Shown: positions 6,164-7,082 of the stretch, in pieces
Layout of the letters: every line of letters begins with the position of its first letter
Position numbering within the stretch: the stretch's first letter is position 1
Origin: Oscillospiraceae bacterium
GTDB taxonomy: Bacteria; Bacillota; Clostridia; UBA1381
Assembly: GCA_015068545.1 (NCBI GenBank)
Contig: SVKH01000082.1
Span: 1-7,082, forward strand
Length of the DNA: 7,082 nt
Reading direction: 5' to 3'
The notes under the pieces: generated by a model
The model's database searches: none
What the model was told of the DNA's origin: nothing
What the model saw: only the letters and a program-made list of their open reading frames with translations
Made by a program: the position numbers and the translations under genes

Positions 6164-6202
6164 AAAAAAGCACCAATCTTTTATCAAGATTGATGCTTTT
6201 TT
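6164..6202 (-). terminator. Intrinsic terminator of tRNA-Ser, possibly bidirectional
   Basis: An 11-bp stem, 6170-6180 with 6186-6196 (minus strand GCATCAATCTT pairing with AAGATTGGTGC), has a 5-nt loop, A6 before it and T6 after it. The single irregular pair is a U-G wobble in the minus-strand transcript but a C-A mismatch in a plus-strand transcript. This favours the minus strand as the direction it evolved for. It begins two bases after the tRNA CCA end. Confidence 0.92.
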
Positions 6203-6203
6203 C

Positions 6204-6291
6204 TGGAGGAGAGGATGAGATTCGAACTCACGGAGGCTTTCACCTCACAACATTTCCAATGTTGCGCCTTCGGCCACTCGGCCACCTCTCC
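6204..6291 (-). tRNA. tRNA-Ser (anticodon GGA), CCA encoded
   Basis: The acceptor stem GGAGAGG (6285-6291) pairs fully with CCTCTCC (6208-6214). The anticodon stem CAACA/TGTTG holds the loop TTGGAAA, giving anticodon GGA, which reads UCC and UCU serine codons. A long variable arm (GAGGTGAAAGCCTC) marks a class II tRNA, as expected for serine. The T-loop is TTCGAAT. CCA is encoded at 6204-6206. The discriminator position before CCA is U (6207) where bacterial tRNA-Ser usually has G. The gene has its own promoter (6308-6336) and terminator (6164-6202), so it is a single-gene transcription unit. Confidence 0.97.
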
Positions 6292-6307
6292 GTTTCACAA
6301 CTATGTT

Positions 6308-6336
6308 ATTATAACACAGGAATTATAAAATTGCAA
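6308..6336 (-). promoter_or_regulatory. Sigma-A promoter of tRNA-Ser
   Basis: The minus strand has TTGCAA (6331-6336), a 17-nt spacer, and TATAAT (6308-6313). Transcription would begin about 10 nt before the mature tRNA 5' end. Confidence 0.88.
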
Positions 6337-6406
6337 GGTTTTTCTTAAATAATTGTGAAAAAAATATTTAAAAACAGTTTTTGCTCATCATTATAACTTA
6401 TTTTAA

Positions 6407-6446
6407 GTATTGATTTAGATTACCCTAAGTAAATCTAAATCAATAC
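6407..6446. repeat. Perfect 15-bp inverted repeat after the threonylcarbamoyl-AMP synthase gene
   Basis: GTATTGATTTAGATT (6407-6421) and its exact reverse complement (6432-6446) flank a 10-nt centre. It begins 29 bp after the stop of the upstream gene, so it may act as its terminator. Yet neither strand has a T-tract after the stem and the stem is AT-rich, which is atypical for an intrinsic terminator. A protein-binding site or a remnant element are alternatives. Confidence 0.6.
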
Positions 6447-6474
6447 ACAAGCGCTAAAATCAGGCTATATAAGC

Positions 6475-7082
6475 TCAAATGTCAAGATCTGTATAGATCA
6501 CTTTATTCCCTGCTGACTTATACAGTCTGTTCTTTACAGCTATGCCAGCCTCATCCTGCAAAGAAAATTGAGCAAAAACCACATCAACTTCCTTCTTGTC
6601 AAACTCCCGAAGAGCGTCAAACAGCACAGCTGAAAAAGTTCTGCTGTCCTTGCCGGTAGAAATGAAGCAGTCTGCATCAAAACCAACATCGCAAGCAGCA
6701 AGAACTCCTGTTACCAAACCTTCTGCCTTCGCCTTTGTAACAAGCTCCTTTATCTTTATAAAAACCGATTCCGGCGAACCTTCTACCACAGTCACATCTG
6801 CATCAGGAGAATAATGGGTATACTTCATTCCCGGACACTTTGGCTGTTCCTTTGCTGACACCGACGACAAAACATGCTTATCCAGCCTGCCACAGCCGCA
6901 GACAGCTACCACATCCTCAAGAGTAATTCCACCCGGTCTTAAAATAACAGGTTCTTCTCCCGAAAGATCAATAATAGTAGATTCCACCCCCACTTTAGAT
7001 TCTCCGCCACAGATAATGGCATCTATTCTTCCATTCATATCATCTATAACATGATCACATCTGGTAGGGCTAGGCTTTCCTG
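6475..7082 (-). CDS. ywlC: L-threonylcarbamoyladenylate synthase, Sua5/YwlC type, N-terminus outside the window
   Basis: The enzyme makes threonylcarbamoyl-AMP from threonine, bicarbonate and ATP, the first step of t6A modification at position 37 of ANN-decoding tRNAs. The 201 visible residues run from the end of the YrdC-like catalytic domain into the smaller Sua5 C-terminal domain. GKPSPT at the edge, GRIDAIICGG, GVESTIIDLSGEEPVILRPGGIT are the conserved nucleotide/substrate-site block. GMKYTHYSPDADV is the Sua5 linker motif that closes over the active site, and the last 120 or so residues form the Rossmann-like Sua5 domain that YrdC/TsaC proteins lack. An in-frame ATG at 7036-7038 is internal, since conserved sequence continues upstream of it to the edge. 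Full Sua5 proteins are about 340 residues, so about 140 are missing. The adjacent tRNA-Ser is not itself a t6A substrate, so the neighbourhood is probably coincidental. Confidence 0.95.
   Translation of the reverse strand, partial: GKPSPTRCDHVIDDMNGRIDAIICGGESKVGVESTIIDLSGEEPVILRPGGITLEDVVAVCGCGRLDKHVLSSVSAKEQPKCPGMKYTHYSPDADVTVVEGSPESVFIKIKELVTKAKAEGLVTGVLAACDVGFDADCFISTGKDSRTFSAVLFDALREFDKKEVDVVFAQFSLQDEAGIAVKNRLYKSAGNKVIYTDLDI

Noticed and set aside
5987..6291. Mobile element integrated at the tRNA-Ser 3' end
   Set aside because: No integrase gene and no duplicated tRNA 3' end is present; the tRNA has an intact terminator right after it.
6475..7038. Complete 187-residue gene starting at ATG 7036-7038
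   Set aside because: Conserved Sua5 sequence (GKPSPT) continues in frame upstream to the window edge, so this ATG is internal.

Overview
The window looks like chromosomal DNA from an anaerobic Firmicute (Clostridia, possibly Lachnospiraceae-like). The reasons are an AT-rich genome with strong GGAGG ribosome-binding sites, an rnf operon in the order C-D-G-E-A-B, a clostridial-type RnfB with extra ferredoxin modules, and an S-layer-homology (SLH) protein. Genus cannot be decided from the sequence. Every gene reads on the minus strand, so the biological order runs from high to low coordinates.

Right edge (about 6475-7082): the C-terminal 201 residues of a Sua5/YwlC-type threonylcarbamoyl-AMP synthase (tRNA t6A pathway), with its N-terminus outside the window. 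A perfect 15-bp inverted repeat follows at 6407-6446. Next come a consensus sigma-A promoter, a tRNA-Ser(GGA) gene (6204-6291) with an unexpected U discriminator base, and a strong hairpin/T-tract terminator (6164-6202).

Intergenic region (5549-6163): directly after the tRNA terminator lies a 175-bp array of small hairpins (5987-6161). The stems differ from unit to unit but stay self-complementary. They are separated by a constant 7-mer, AATTCAT, which appears as ATGAATT in the left half, so the array consists of two opposed halves. This is the least explained structure in the window. 5760-5986 is AT-rich and shows no gene. Next come a Rex-like operator candidate (5742-5759), a TTGAAT-17-TATAAT promoter (5693-5721), and a leader of about 138 nt that can fold into two competing weak structures, the second a hairpin followed by six T.

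rnf operon (5548 to 725): rnfC, rnfD, rnfG, rnfE, rnfA and rnfB are packed with overlaps or gaps of at most 12 nt. Together they encode a complete six-subunit membrane ferredoxin:NAD+ oxidoreductase. Electrons should pass from reduced ferredoxin to RnfB, through the RnfA/RnfE iron-sulfur centre in the membrane, to the covalent FMNs of RnfG and RnfD, and finally through RnfC to NAD+, coupled to Na+ or H+ export. RnfC appears to start at a TTG codon. No apbE flavin transferase gene is in the window, so it must be elsewhere.

Left edge (1-696): 28 nt after rnfB, with no terminator between, starts a secreted protein with three SLH repeats that runs off the window. It is probably co-transcribed with rnf. 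Its C-terminal module is cut off, so its activity cannot be assigned.
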